Below, piece after piece: positions 16,984 to 25,854 of a stretch of 64,000 bases of DNA. Source of the stretch: Pseudomonas gingeri (GTDB lineage: Bacteria; Pseudomonadota; Gammaproteobacteria; Pseudomonadales; Pseudomonadaceae). Numbering within the stretch: position 1 is the stretch's first letter; the number at the start of each line of letters is the position of its first letter. Location: NCBI RefSeq assembly GCF_013386115.1, contig NZ_JACAOR010000018.1, positions 62,001-126,000 of the forward strand, given 5' to 3'. Both the position numbers and the translations under genes were made by a program. Below the pieces are notes generated by a model that ran no database searches, was not told the DNA's origin, and worked only from the letters and a program-made list of their open reading frames with translations.

Positions 16984-18000
16984 CTAGCGAAATTGCGCGA
17001 GGAACCGCAAGTCGTTGTCGAAGAACAGACGCAAGTCGTTCACGCCGTAACGCAGCATGGCCAGACGCTCGACGCCCATGCCGAAGGCAAAGCCCTGGAA
17101 CTCTTCCGGATCGATGCCGGACATGCGCAGCACGTTCGGGTGCACCATGCCGCAGCCCATGACTTCCAGCCAGCCGGTCTGCTTGCAGACGCGGCAGCCT
17201 TTGCCACTGCACATCACGCATTCCATGTCGACTTCAGCGGACGGCTCGGTGAATGGGAAGTACGAAGGACGGAAACGCACCGCCAGCTCTTTCTCGAAGA
17301 ACACCCGCAGGAACTCTTCGATGGTGCCTTTGAGATCGGCGAAATTGATGTCGCGATCGACCAGCAGGCCTTCGACCTGGTGGAACATCGGCGAGTGGGT
17401 GATATCGGAGTCGCTACGATACACACGGCCTGGGCAGACGATGCGGATCGGCGGCTTCTGCGATTCCATGGTGCGGACCTGTACCGGCGAGGTGTGGGTG
17501 CGCAACAGCATGTTCGCGTTGAAATAGAAGGTGTCGTGCATCGACCGGGCCGGGTGATGGCCTGGGATGTTGAGCGCTTCGAAGTTGTGGTAATCGTCTT
17601 CCACCTCGGGACCTTCGGCGATGCCGTAGCCGATGCGGGTGAAGAATTGTTCGACGCGTTCCAGAGTCCGGGTAACCGGATGCAGACCGCCCGAGGTCTG
17701 GCCGCGGCCAGGCAGGGTCACGTCAATGGACTCGGCGGCGAGTCTGGCAGCCAGATCCGCCTCCTCGAACGACGCCTTGCGCGCATTGAGAACCTCTGTG
17801 ACACGTTCCTTGGCAACGTTGATCAGGGCGCCGACTTGCGGACGCTCTTCTGCCGGCAGGCTCCCCAGGGTCTTCATCACCTGAGTCAGCTCGCCCTTCT
17901 TGCCAAGGTAGTGAACCCGGATTTGCTCCAGGGCATTGATGTCTTCAGCGCTTTGCACAGCCTCAAGTGCTTGAGAGACCAGTGCGTCCAGGTTTTCCAT
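16984..18000 (-). CDS. pheS: Phenylalanyl-tRNA synthetase alpha subunit
   Basis: 338 residues. The N-terminal coiled coil (about 1-85) is followed by the class II catalytic core. Visible pieces are HPVTRTLERVEQFFTRIGY, motif 2 (RVYRSDSDITHSPMFHQVEG) and motif 3 (GFAFGMGVERLAMLRYGVND). It charges tRNA-Phe with PheT. A 15-base-arm hairpin lies between rplT and this gene and may attenuate read-through. Confidence 0.97.
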   Translation of the reverse strand: MENLDALVSQALEAVQSAEDINALEQIRVHYLGKKGELTQVMKTLGSLPAEERPQVGALINVAKERVTEVLNARKASFEEADLAARLAAESIDVTLPGRGQTSGGLHPVTRTLERVEQFFTRIGYGIAEGPEVEDDYHNFEALNIPGHHPARSMHDTFYFNANMLLRTHTSPVQVRTMESQKPPIRIVCPGRVYRSDSDITHSPMFHQVEGLLVDRDINFADLKGTIEEFLRVFFEKELAVRFRPSYFPFTEPSAEVDMECVMCSGKGCRVCKQTGWLEVMGCGMVHPNVLRMSGIDPEEFQGFAFGMGVERLAMLRYGVNDLRLFFDNDLRFLAQFR

Positions 18001-18018
18001 GTACAGACTCCAGATACG

Positions 18019-18054
18019 AAATAGGGGAAGAGCTTTAAGGCTCTTCCCCTATTT
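18019..18054 (-). terminator. Perfect 15-bp hairpin between rplT and pheS
   Basis: Arms 18019-18033 and 18040-18054 are perfectly complementary (AAATAGGGGAAGAGC) around a six-base loop. On the minus strand the 3' arm ends in CCCCTATTT. It resembles a terminator or attenuator. No leader peptide rich in Phe codons was found upstream of it. Confidence 0.7.
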
Positions 18055-18111
18055 ACTGACGTTTAACACCCGAACCCGCAAAGGCGAACCCGGGTGATTG
18101 TCGGGGGGTAC

Positions 18112-18468
18112 TTAAGCCAAGGTGGCTTTAGCTTTCTCGACAATCGCAGCAAACGCCGCTTTTTCGTTCACTGCCAGATCAGCCAGAACCTTACGGTCGA
18201 TCTCGATGGACGCTTTTTTCAGGCCGGCGATGAAACGGCTGTAGGACAGACCGTTGATACGAGCACCAGCGTTGATACGAGCGATCCACAGAGCGCGGAA
18301 CTGACGTTTTTTCTGACGACGGTCACGGTAGGCGTATTGGCCTGCCTTGATTACCGCTTGCTTGGCAACACGGAATACGCGCGAGCGAGCGCCGTAGTAG
18401 CCTTTAGCAAGTTTCAGAATTTTTTTGTGACGTTTACGGGCAATGACGCCACGCTTTACACGAGCCAT
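18112..18468 (-). CDS. rplT: 50S ribosomal protein L20
   Basis: 118 residues, MARVKRGVIARKRHKKILKL at the start and the conserved YGARSRVFRVAKQAV block. It binds 23S rRNA early in 50S assembly and in many bacteria represses its own rpmI-rplT message. It lies 30 bases after rpmI. Confidence 0.98.
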   Translation of the reverse strand: MARVKRGVIARKRHKKILKLAKGYYGARSRVFRVAKQAVIKAGQYAYRDRRQKKRQFRALWIARINAGARINGLSYSRFIAGLKKASIEIDRKVLADLAVNEKAAFAAIVEKAKATLA

Positions 18469-18498
18469 GAGTTACTTCCTCTATTCTTGATCCAAAAA

Positions 18499-18693
18499 TT
18501 AACGAAGGCGCAGCATGCGCTCGACTTTTGCCACGTCAGACGGATGCAGCAAGCTGCTACCGCGCAGTTGACGCTTACGCTTGGTCGACATTTTGGTCAG
18601 GATGTGGCTCTTGAAAGCGTGCTTGTGCTTGATACCGTTAGCAGTTTTCAGAAACCGCTTAGCAGCACCACTTTTAGTTTTCATCTTTGGCAT
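18499..18693 (-). CDS. rpmI: 50S ribosomal protein L35
   Basis: 64 residues, start MPKMKTKSGAAKRFLKT and the lysine/arginine-rich KRKRQLRGSSLLHPSDV segment characteristic of L35. It lies between infC and rplT, the usual order. Confidence 0.98.
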   Translation of the reverse strand: MPKMKTKSGAAKRFLKTANGIKHKHAFKSHILTKMSTKRKRQLRGSSLLHPSDVAKVERMLRLR

Positions 18694-18753
18694 GTTCGGA
18701 TACTCCGCATTCAGTTGATAAACATAACCGCAAGGCCTGCCGTGCCCTGGTGG

Positions 18754-19305
18754 TTACTTCTTCTTTTTCGGGGCGATGACCATAATAAGCTGGCGTCCTT
18801 CCATCTTAGGATGCTGTTCGACCGAACCGTACTCGAGCAGGTCACCTTCAACCCGCTTGAGGAGTTCCATCCCCAGCTCCTGGTGGGCCATCTCACGACC
18901 GCGGAATCTCAAGGAAACCTTGGCCCTGTCCCCATCACTCAGGAAACGTACCAGGTTGCGCAGTTTTACCTGGTAATCCCCTTCCTCCGTCCCTGGACGA
19001 AACTTGATTTCTTTAACCTGCACTTGCTTCTGGTTTTTCTTCGCAGCAGCAATTTGCTTTTTCTTTTCGAAAATCGACTTGCCGTAGTCCATCACCCGGC
19101 AGACGGGTGGCACTGCATCGGCGGAAATCTCCACCAGATCCAGCTTGGCTTCTTCAGCAATCCGAAGCGCTTCATCAATCGAGACGATGCCAATCTGCTC
19201 GCCATCAGCGCCAATTAACCGAACCTCGCGTGCCGAGATATTCTCGTTGATCGGGGCCTTCGGTGCAGCTCGTTTATCTTGTCTCATTTCACGCTTAATA
19301 ATAAT
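18754..19305 (-). CDS. infC: Translation initiation factor IF-3, ATT start
   Basis: 183 residues when started at the first of three consecutive ATT codons (19303-19305), giving (M)IIKREMRQDKRAAPKAPINE. The first ATG in frame is only at 19287. A non-AUG start is the known device by which IF-3 limits its own synthesis. N-terminal domain NENISAREVRLIGADGEQIG, lysine-rich linker, and C-terminal domain with IKFRPGTEEGDYQVK. The ATT start shares one base with the thrS stop. Confidence 0.93.
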   Translation of the reverse strand: MIIKREMRQDKRAAPKAPINENISAREVRLIGADGEQIGIVSIDEALRIAEEAKLDLVEISADAVPPVCRVMDYGKSIFEKKKQIAAAKKNQKQVQVKEIKFRPGTEEGDYQVKLRNLVRFLSDGDRAKVSLRFRGREMAHQELGMELLKRVEGDLLEYGSVEQHPKMEGRQLIMVIAPKKKK

Positions 19306-21227
19306 TACTCCGAATCTGGGCGACCACGCCGGGAAACCGCTTGCGCGAGGAACTCGGCGAACTGGGCGACGGGCATCGAGCCCAGGTCAGCACCTTCACG
19401 AGTACGCACAGCGACAGTCTGCATCTCGACTTCCCGATCTCCGATAACCAAAAGATAGGGAACCTTGAGCAAAGTATGCTCGCGGATTTTAAAGCCGATC
19501 TTTTCATTTCTCAAGTCGGACTTGGCACGAAATCCGCTTTCGGCCAGAGTTTTTTCCACTTCGAGGGCGAAATCAGCCTGCTTGTCCGTGATATTCATGA
19601 TCACGGCCTGGGTTGGCGCCAGCCACGCGGGGAACGCGCCCTCGTAGTGCTCGATCAGAATTCCGACGAAACGCTCGAACGAACCGAGGATCGCCCGGTG
19701 CAACATCACCGGGTGCTTGCGGCTGTTGTCTTCGGACACGTATTCGGCGCCGAGACGGATAGGCAGGTTGAAATCGAGCTGCAGGGTACCACACTGCCAG
19801 ACGCGACCGAGACAGTCCTTCAGGGAAAACTCGATCTTCGGACCGTAGAAGGCGCCCTCGCCCGGCTGCAGGTCATACGGCAGGCCCGCGCTGTCGAGTG
19901 CCGCGGCCAGGGCATTTTCAGCCCGATCCCACAACTCGTCGGAACCCACGCGCTTTTCCGGACGGGTGGACAACTTCATCTCGATGTCCTTGAAGCCGAA
20001 ATCGGCATAGACATCCATGGTCAGCTTGATGAACGCAGCGGATTCGGCCTGCATCTGCTCTTCGGTGCAGAAGATATGGGCATCGTCCTGGGTGAAGGCG
20101 CGCACGCGCATGATGCCGTGCAGCGCACCCGACGGCTCGTTGCGGTGGCAGGCACCGAACTCGGCCAGGCGCATCGGCAGCTCGCGGTAGCTCTTCAGGC
20201 CCTGGTTGAACACCTGCACGTGGCATGGGCAGTTCATCGGCTTGATGGCGTAGTCGCGGCTTTCCGACTCGGTGGTGAACATGTTCTCGGCGTAGTTGGC
20301 CCAGTGCCCGGACTTCTCCCACAGGGAGCGATCGACCACTTGCGGGGTCTTGATCTCCAGGTAGCCGTTGTCACGCTGCACCTTGCGCATGTACTGCTCG
20401 AGCACCTGGTACAGGGTCCAGCCGTTCGGGTGCCAGAACACCATGCCCGGCGCTTCTTCCTGGGTATGGAACAGGCCCAGGCGCTTGCCGATCTTGCGGT
20501 GGTCGCGCTTTTCCGCTTCCTCGATGCGCTGGATGTAGGCAGCCAGCTGCTTCTTGTCCGCCCAGGCGGTGCCGTAGACGCGCTGCAGTTGCTCGTTCTT
20601 GGCGTCGCCGCGCCAGTAGGCACCGGACAGCTTGGTCAGCTTGAACGACTTCAGGAAGCGCGTGTTCGGCACGTGCGGGCCACGGCACATGTCGACGTAT
20701 TCTTCGTGATAGTACAGGCCCATGGCCTGCTCATTCGGCATGTCTTCGACCAGGCGCAGCTTGTAGTCCTCGCCACGCTGGGTGAACACGTCGATCACTT
20801 CGGCGCGCGGCGTGACCTTCTTGATCACGTCGTAGTCTTTTTCGATCAGCAGCTGCATGCGCTGCTCGATCGCGGCCAGGTCGTCCGGGGTGAAAGGACG
20901 CTCATAGGCGATGTCGTAGTAGAAACCTTCGTCGATGACCGGACCGATCACCATCTTGGCCGTCGGATACAGCTGCTTGACCGCATGACCGACCAGGTGG
21001 GCGCAAGAGTGGCGAATGATCTCCAGCCCCTCTTCATCCTTGGGCGTGATGATCTGCAGCGTGGCGTCGGCGTCGATCAGGTCACAGGCATCGACCAGCT
21101 TGCCGTTGACCTTGCCGGCCACGGTGGCCTTGGCCAGGCCGGCACCGATGGATGCGGCGACGTCGGCGACGGAAACCGGATGATCGAACGAACGTTGACT
21201 GCCGTCGGGAAGAGTAATAGTGGGCAT
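19305..21227 (-). CDS. thrS: Threonyl-tRNA synthetase
   Basis: 640 residues from ATG 21227 behind GAGGAGG. N-terminal TGS domain (PTITLPDGSQRSF), the editing domain (about 65-225, with HSCAHLVGHAVKQLYP), class II core with motif 2 (CHRNEPSGALHGIMRVRAF), zinc ligands, motif 3 near HPVMLHRAILGSFERF, and the anticodon-binding domain at the C-terminus. The length and order are standard. It leads the thrS-infC-rpmI-rplT-pheST-ihfA block. Short hairpins in its 5' leader (for example GTGACC/GGTCAC near 21246) might be autoregulatory. Confidence 0.97.
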   Translation of the reverse strand: MPTITLPDGSQRSFDHPVSVADVAASIGAGLAKATVAGKVNGKLVDACDLIDADATLQIITPKDEEGLEIIRHSCAHLVGHAVKQLYPTAKMVIGPVIDEGFYYDIAYERPFTPDDLAAIEQRMQLLIEKDYDVIKKVTPRAEVIDVFTQRGEDYKLRLVEDMPNEQAMGLYYHEEYVDMCRGPHVPNTRFLKSFKLTKLSGAYWRGDAKNEQLQRVYGTAWADKKQLAAYIQRIEEAEKRDHRKIGKRLGLFHTQEEAPGMVFWHPNGWTLYQVLEQYMRKVQRDNGYLEIKTPQVVDRSLWEKSGHWANYAENMFTTESESRDYAIKPMNCPCHVQVFNQGLKSYRELPMRLAEFGACHRNEPSGALHGIMRVRAFTQDDAHIFCTEEQMQAESAAFIKLTMDVYADFGFKDIEMKLSTRPEKRVGSDELWDRAENALAAALDSAGLPYDLQPGEGAFYGPKIEFSLKDCLGRVWQCGTLQLDFNLPIRLGAEYVSEDNSRKHPVMLHRAILGSFERFVGILIEHYEGAFPAWLAPTQAVIMNITDKQADFALEVEKTLAESGFRAKSDLRNEKIGFKIREHTLLKVPYLLVIGDREVEMQTVAVRTREGADLGSMPVAQFAEFLAQAVSRRGRPDSE

Positions 21228-21616
21228 GGCGCCTCCTCTCCTAGTGGTGACCCCTACCAAAGGTCACGTGGGTTGGGATGAGCAGCCAGTACATGATCCG
21301 TCCAGCCGTTCAGTGAAGAACGCCTGCCGCACAGTGGCAGGAGCCGCAAGGCCAACCGGAAAACGAACCACCGTGACTGGAGTTCAAGAAAAAGGGTTGA
21401 TGGCGGGGCATCAGTCGGGTGCAACCCGCACCGACGCCGGAAATAGCCAGGTCGGGGATGCTAGCACAGATGAACGGTCATCGCCTCGCCTGACGCACAA
21501 ACTGCTAAAGTCCGCAGGTTTTGCAGCCCGGGTGAACTTGAATTGCACTCTCGCCCTCAAATACAGGGCAAGCGCTACCCAGCCCGTCGTTTTTTTATCC
21601 AGAGGAGTATTCGAAC
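21228..21616. other. Non-coding leader between thrS and the next gene
   Basis: 389 bases with no credible gene. On the minus strand the thrS leader holds two short inverted repeats, CCTGCC/GGCAGG and GTGACC/GGTCAC. ThrRS operators of the E. coli type mimic tRNA-Thr, but I could not show such mimicry here. Confidence 0.4.
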
Positions 21617-21916
21617 ATGCGCCTGACTCATCTTTTTGCCTTTGCCGCCCCCGCCCTCCTGCTGCTGCCGTTGAGCGCCCACGCAGAGTGGCCCACCGGC
21701 CAGCGCGAGGCCTACATGAAAGACTGTACCGCCGCCGCCAGCAAGAGCGTCCCGGTCAATGTCGCACAGCAACATTGCGCCTGCGGCGCCGACAAGCTGC
21801 GGGACAACTTTACCCAGAAGGAAATCGAGGAGCTGATGAACGCGAAAAAAGAGCCTAGCCCCGAGCTCAAGACGAAGGCCCTGAACACCATTGCCGCCTG
21901 CCGCGTCGTCAAATAG
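21617..21916 (+). CDS. Small periplasmic protein of unknown function
   Basis: 99 residues, with RBS AGAGGAG a few bases before ATG 21617. A Sec signal peptide ends at PLSAHA. The mature part has cysteines in KDCTAAAS, HCACGADKL and IAACRVV, an even number suited to disulfides, and is helical (FTQKEIEELMNAKKE). Such small cysteine-rich periplasmic proteins are common in Pseudomonas and have no assigned role. Confidence 0.8.
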   Translation: MRLTHLFAFAAPALLLLPLSAHAEWPTGQREAYMKDCTAAASKSVPVNVAQQHCACGADKLRDNFTQKEIEELMNAKKEPSPELKTKALNTIAACRVVK

Positions 21917-22210
21917 CCCCTGAAACAGGGACGTTTGTGAGGCCTTCAGGGCTGAAAACAGCCTGAAAAACAGCTTTTTCACACATTTTATGCAGCTTTT
22001 ACGGCTTTTTTTATCACCGCCATTTTTACCTGCAGGCCTTTTAAACCGGGCCTCTCAGACAAACACAGCGGTAAAGAAAGCGCGACTGATTGGCAATCCG
22101 CCGCTGCGGGGGGCTCCCAAGTCGAACATTTCGACTATGATAGGCCAGTGTGCCCAGTTGGCCTGAGCAGCACAGTACTACTGAAAATATATGTTTCTTG
22201 GAGATACACC

Positions 22211-22423
22211 ATGTCTAATCGCCAAACCGGCACCGTAAAATGGTTCAACGATGAAAAAGGCTTCGGCTTCATCACTCCTCAAGGTGGCGGTGACGACCTG
22301 TTCGTACACTTCAAAGCTATCGAAAGCGACGGTTTCAAAAGCCTGAAAGAAGGCCAGACCGTTTCCTTCGTGGCTGAGAAAGGCCAAAAGGGTATGCAAG
22401 CTGCACAGGTTCGTCCGGAGTAA
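22211..22423 (+). CDS. Cold-shock-domain protein (CspA family)
   Basis: 70 residues with RNP1 (KGFGFIT) and RNP2 (DLFVHF). It is a five-strand OB fold that binds single-stranded RNA or DNA and melts RNA secondary structure. The start ATG 22211 follows TTGGAG. The AT-rich leader with the unusually long non-coding stretch 21917-22210 is typical of csp genes with 5' UTR control. A strong terminator follows directly. Confidence 0.95.
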   Translation: MSNRQTGTVKWFNDEKGFGFITPQGGGDDLFVHFKAIESDGFKSLKEGQTVSFVAEKGQKGMQAAQVRPE

Positions 22424-22437
22424 GTTTCCGCGAACTG

Positions 22438-22468
22438 AAAAAACCCCGTCCATGTGGCGGGGTTTTTT
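22438..22468 (+). terminator. Intrinsic terminator of the cold-shock gene
   Basis: AAAAAACCCCG, loop TCCATGTGG, CGGGGTTTTTT: a G/C stem extended by A-U pairs and a U-run, 15 bases after the stop. Confidence 0.9.
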
Positions 22469-22494
22469 ATGGGCGCTACAAAACCGTCGGCCGA

Positions 22495-22818
22495 TCAGCC
22501 ACAGTTGACCCGCTCGACCTTGCCGGTGCTGTCGACATTGAGGTTCAGGCGGTCGGAACGGTACTCCAGCGTGACCATGTCATCCGGCCCGAGGATGCGG
22601 GCGCTTTGTGCGCCACTGCGGCTGCGCGCCTGCTCCAGCAGTTCGGCAGAGACCTGCTTGCCGATCGTGAACTCGGCGCCTTTGGCTTCACAACGGCCGC
22701 TGCCATTGCCGCTCTCGCCGGCAGGCGCACTGGCTGCCGGCGCGGAACCACTGTTCGCGCAACCCGCCAGGACCGACATGGCGAACAACGCCCCCAAAGA
22801 TGCAAGCTTCCAAGGCAT
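22495..22818 (-). CDS. I78-family peptidase inhibitor lipoprotein
   Basis: 107 residues from ATG 22818 behind GGAGG. The signal ends in a lipobox (SVLAGC). After a serine/alanine/glycine linker comes an I78-type domain: CEAKGAEFTIGKQVSAELLE, then ARILGPDDMVTLEYRSDRLN and a C-terminal NCG forming the likely disulfide with the first cysteine. The family contains small protease inhibitors; the target is unknown. It faces the cold-shock gene tail to tail and shares the terminator region. Confidence 0.8.
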   Translation of the reverse strand: MPWKLASLGALFAMSVLAGCANSGSAPAASAPAGESGNGSGRCEAKGAEFTIGKQVSAELLEQARSRSGAQSARILGPDDMVTLEYRSDRLNLNVDSTGKVERVNCG

Positions 22819-22987
22819 GAAGCCTCCTTTCAGAAAATAAGTAGAGTGCGTGCGACCGCCGTTTACGCCATTGGTTGCATGCCGAATGATCGTTGGCCTG
22901 ATTCCTACGGCAATGCAAGACAAGTCTGCCTGAGCCACCGACTCACCTGCACAATGAATCGTGACTGAATATGAACGAATTGTTGAG

Positions 22988-23293
22988 TCAGTAGATGTCG
23001 ATGTAGTCGAACGGCGGGTTGGGCCAGTTCTCCTTCAACGCATTGAAGATCTGCATGACCCAGACCTCGTCACTGGCCGCGACGTTGCCGACATAACCCG
23101 AGCCGGCCGCCCAGGTTTCCAGCCGGAACAGCAGGCCGTCGATATCCTGCCCGCCGACCACGCCGGAGGACAGGTAGGCGATGCCGGAACGGGTCACGCG
23201 CAACTGGGTGTGCACGTCATCGCTGGCCGAGGCGAGCAGTTGGCGCACAGCGTCGAGGGTCAGGTTGGCGGGGTTGTTCAGGTCGATCTGCAC
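22988..23293 (-). CDS. Conserved hypothetical protein
   Basis: 101 residues from GTG 23293 (VQIDLNNPANLTLDAVRQLL); longer frames upstream lack coding character. It is soluble, has no signal, and ends WPNPPFDYIDIY. The type is a small acidic Pseudomonas protein with no function I can name. It ends 3' near the I78 gene's upstream region. Confidence 0.55.
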   Translation of the reverse strand: MQIDLNNPANLTLDAVRQLLASASDDVHTQLRVTRSGIAYLSSGVVGGQDIDGLLFRLETWAAGSGYVGNVAASDEVWVMQIFNALKENWPNPPFDYIDIY

Positions 23294-23420
23294 GGGCGGG
23301 TTCCAGAAAAAACAAAACCCGAGTTTGGCATGCGACCGGCCCTTGTGCCCAGTCGCCGCGAGCGGTTTGATCGCCCCCGGGCTACGGGTTGCCGCGCCTG
23401 GGAACAATCAGTGCCGGGTG

Positions 23421-24449
23421 TTACTTCAGGCGGGCCAGGCGCGCCGTCAGCAGGTCGAAGAAGCCCTGGGCGTCGCCGTTCTCGACCCAGAACACGTTCT
23501 TGTTCTGCTTCAGGCCGTCGTACCAGTCGACGATGGTCTGGCCGAAGGTCGGGCCTTCACGGCTGTCGACCACCATGTTGACCTGGCGCCCGCTGAACAG
23601 CCCGGGCTTGAGCAGGTAGGCGATCACCGTGGCGTCGTGCACCGGGCCACCGGGAATGCCGTAGTGCTCCATGTCACCCTTGACGTACTCGTTGAGAATA
23701 TCGCCGACCACCTTGCTGGCGTTGTTGTTCAACGCCGCGATCTTCTTCAGGCGCTCGTCGCTGGTGAGGATCTTGTGGGTCACGTCCAGCGGCAGGTAGG
23801 TCAGCTTGACCCCGCTCTTGAGCACCACCTCGGCGGCCTGCGGGTCGGCGAACAGGTTGAACTCGGCCACCGGCGTGATATTGCCGCCGTTGAAGTGCGC
23901 ACCGCCCATGACCACCACTTCCTTGATGCCCTGGGTGATCTCCGGATCCTGGATCAACGCCAGCGCCAGGTTGGTCTGTGGCCCGAGCATGGCAATGGTG
24001 ATGCTGTGGGGCTTGGCCGCGCGCAGGGTCTCGATCAGGTAGTTGACCGCGTTACCCTTGGCCAGGGGTGCCTTGGGTTCGTGCACGGTGACGCCGGAAA
24101 TGCCTTCCTTGCCGTGGATGTTCTCGGCATAGATCGGCGTGCGCAGCAGCGGCCTGGGCGCACCGGCATACACCGGCACCTCCTCGCGCCCTGCCCACTC
24201 ACGGGCCAGGCGCGCGTTGCGCGAGGTCTTGTCCAGGCGCACATTGCCGGCCACGGTGGTCAGGGCACGGATATGCAGCTCCTCCGGAGAAGCCAGGGCG
24301 AACAGCAGCGCGACCACATCGTCGGCCCCCGGGTCAGTGTCGATGATCAGGTCGATTTTTTCCGCCGCCTGGGCGCCTGTAGCAGTGAGCAAGGACAAAA
24401 TCAGCAGACTCCGGAACCAGCGTTGCAAGATCTGAGCATAGCGGTGCAT
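23421..24449 (-). CDS. Secreted nucleoside hydrolase, last gene of the ribose operon
   Basis: 342 residues from ATG 24449 behind AAGGAG. A signal peptide (LLILSLLTATGAQA) precedes the catalytic calcium-binding motif DTDPGADDVVALL. Other family blocks are AMLGPQTNLALAL, EVVVMGGAHF and the late histidine in PVHDATVIAYLL. It splits nucleosides to base and ribose. Its export signal and position after rbsD suggest periplasmic release of ribose for RbsB-A-C uptake. Confidence 0.9.
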   Translation of the reverse strand: MHRYAQILQRWFRSLLILSLLTATGAQAAEKIDLIIDTDPGADDVVALLFALASPEELHIRALTTVAGNVRLDKTSRNARLAREWAGREEVPVYAGAPRPLLRTPIYAENIHGKEGISGVTVHEPKAPLAKGNAVNYLIETLRAAKPHSITIAMLGPQTNLALALIQDPEITQGIKEVVVMGGAHFNGGNITPVAEFNLFADPQAAEVVLKSGVKLTYLPLDVTHKILTSDERLKKIAALNNNASKVVGDILNEYVKGDMEHYGIPGGPVHDATVIAYLLKPGLFSGRQVNMVVDSREGPTFGQTIVDWYDGLKQNKNVFWVENGDAQGFFDLLTARLARLK

Positions 24450-24477
24450 GGTGCACTCCTTGTGCATGGATTGGGAT

Positions 24478-24882
24478 TTAAAACGTGACGCCGGCGACCA
24501 GGACGATGTTGCAGTACGGCTGGCATTCGCCGGTGCGCACCACCGCCCTCGCCTGGCGGCTGAGCGCTTTGAGCTCTTCGTGACTGAGCAACCGGCGCTG
24601 TCCGAGATCGCCCTGGGCATTCAAGGCCTCCAGGTGCTCCAGGGCCGGCGGGCGCTTGAGCAGGACCTCTTCGGCCAGCACATGGCTTTCTACCTGCATC
24701 TCGCTGAGCACGGTGCGCAGGGTGCTGACGAAATCCGGAATACCCTGGGTCAGGGCCAGGTCGATCAACTCGACACCTGGTGGCACCGGCAGACCGGCAT
24801 CGCCGATCACCAGCATGTCGCCGTGGCCCAGGGAGGCGATCAGGCGTGACAGCGCGATATTGAGCAGCGGTGCTTTTTTCAT
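24478..24882 (-). CDS. rbsD: D-ribose pyranase
   Basis: 134 residues. MKKAPLLNIALSRLIASLGHGD and the C-terminal RTGECQPYCNIVLVAGV are the RbsD signatures, including the active-site histidine in GHGD. It interconverts pyranose and furanose forms of ribose so that RbsK can use it. It overlaps the end of rbsK by 4 bases. Confidence 0.95.
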   Translation of the reverse strand: MKKAPLLNIALSRLIASLGHGDMLVIGDAGLPVPPGVELIDLALTQGIPDFVSTLRTVLSEMQVESHVLAEEVLLKRPPALEHLEALNAQGDLGQRRLLSHEELKALSRQARAVVRTGECQPYCNIVLVAGVTF

Positions 24883-25799
24883 GGCTGTTTGAAACCCTGT
24901 ACGTCGGACAAATGGGGAATGGACGGCTGCGCGCCGGCGCGGGTGACCGACAGCGCCGCCGCGACCTGGCCAAAACGAATGGCCTCGGCTTCGCTCTTGC
25001 CGGAGGCCAGCGCGGCGGCAAAACCGCCGACAAAGGTGTCGCCGGCAGCCGTGGTGTCGAGTGCCTTGACCTTGGGCGCCGGGAAATGCGCAAAGGCCTG
25101 GCCATCGGCAAACAACGAACCCTGGGCCCCCAGAGTGATGATCACCTTCCCTGCCCCGGCCGCCATCAGGCGCGTCGCGGCAGCCTCGGCAGTCGCCAGC
25201 GAATCCACCGGCAAGCCGCTCAGGGCCGAGGCCTCGCTTTCATTGGGAATCAGGTAGTCGATGGCCGCATACCAGTCGGCCGGCAACGGCGCGCTGGCCG
25301 GCGCCGGATTGAGGATCACCGTCTTGCCCAGTTCACGACCGCGCTTGAGCGCATAACCGACGGTTTCCATCGGCACTTCGAGCTGACAGATGATCACATC
25401 CGCCGCCTGCAGCACCGCATCGAACCCCTTGAGCACATCGGTCGTCAGACAGCCGTTGCCGCCGGCGACAATGACAATCGCGTTCTGGCTGCTGGCATCG
25501 ACCACGATCAGGGCAACCCCGCTGGACACGCCGTCCACCGCGGTGACCGCCCGGCAATCGATGCCCTCGACCAGCAAGGCATCGCGCAGTTGCCGGCCGT
25601 AGGCGTCATCGCCGACGCAGCCGACCATCGACACCTGGGCCCCCAGTCGCGCCGCCGCTACCGCCTGGTTGGCGCCCTTGCCGCCGGGAACCGTGGCGAA
25701 GGACTGGCCGATCAGGGTCTCACCCGCGCGCGGCAACCGCTCGGCCCGGGTGACCAGGTCCATGTTGAGACTGCCTATGACCACTACTTTTGCTTGCAT
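24879..25799 (-). CDS. rbsK: Ribokinase
   Basis: 306 residues of the PfkB family. N-terminal signature GSLNMDLVTRAERLPRAGET, GGKGANQAVAAARLG, and the C-terminal anion-hole/catalytic block DTTAAGDTFVGGFAAAL with the base Asp. It phosphorylates D-ribose to ribose 5-phosphate. It lies between rbsR and rbsD in the operon. Confidence 0.96.
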   Translation of the reverse strand: MQAKVVVIGSLNMDLVTRAERLPRAGETLIGQSFATVPGGKGANQAVAAARLGAQVSMVGCVGDDAYGRQLRDALLVEGIDCRAVTAVDGVSSGVALIVVDASSQNAIVIVAGGNGCLTTDVLKGFDAVLQAADVIICQLEVPMETVGYALKRGRELGKTVILNPAPASAPLPADWYAAIDYLIPNESEASALSGLPVDSLATAEAAATRLMAAGAGKVIITLGAQGSLFADGQAFAHFPAPKVKALDTTAAGDTFVGGFAAALASGKSEAEAIRFGQVAAALSVTRAGAQPSIPHLSDVQGFKQP

Positions 25800-25854
25800 G
25801 CATCATTACTCTTGAATTCAATTCGGTCAGATTCAGCGCTGCAGCCCCAAGGGC

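Noticed and set aside
15601..18024. Long plus-strand open frame (807 codons) across pheT-pheS
   Set aside because: Lies opposite the conserved minus-strand pheT and pheS; composition (His/Gln/Asp-rich, no domain) is that of an antisense shadow in high-GC DNA.
21246..21345. Riboswitch or T-box ahead of thrS
   Set aside because: Only short inverted repeats; T-boxes are not expected in this group and no specifier structure was visible.
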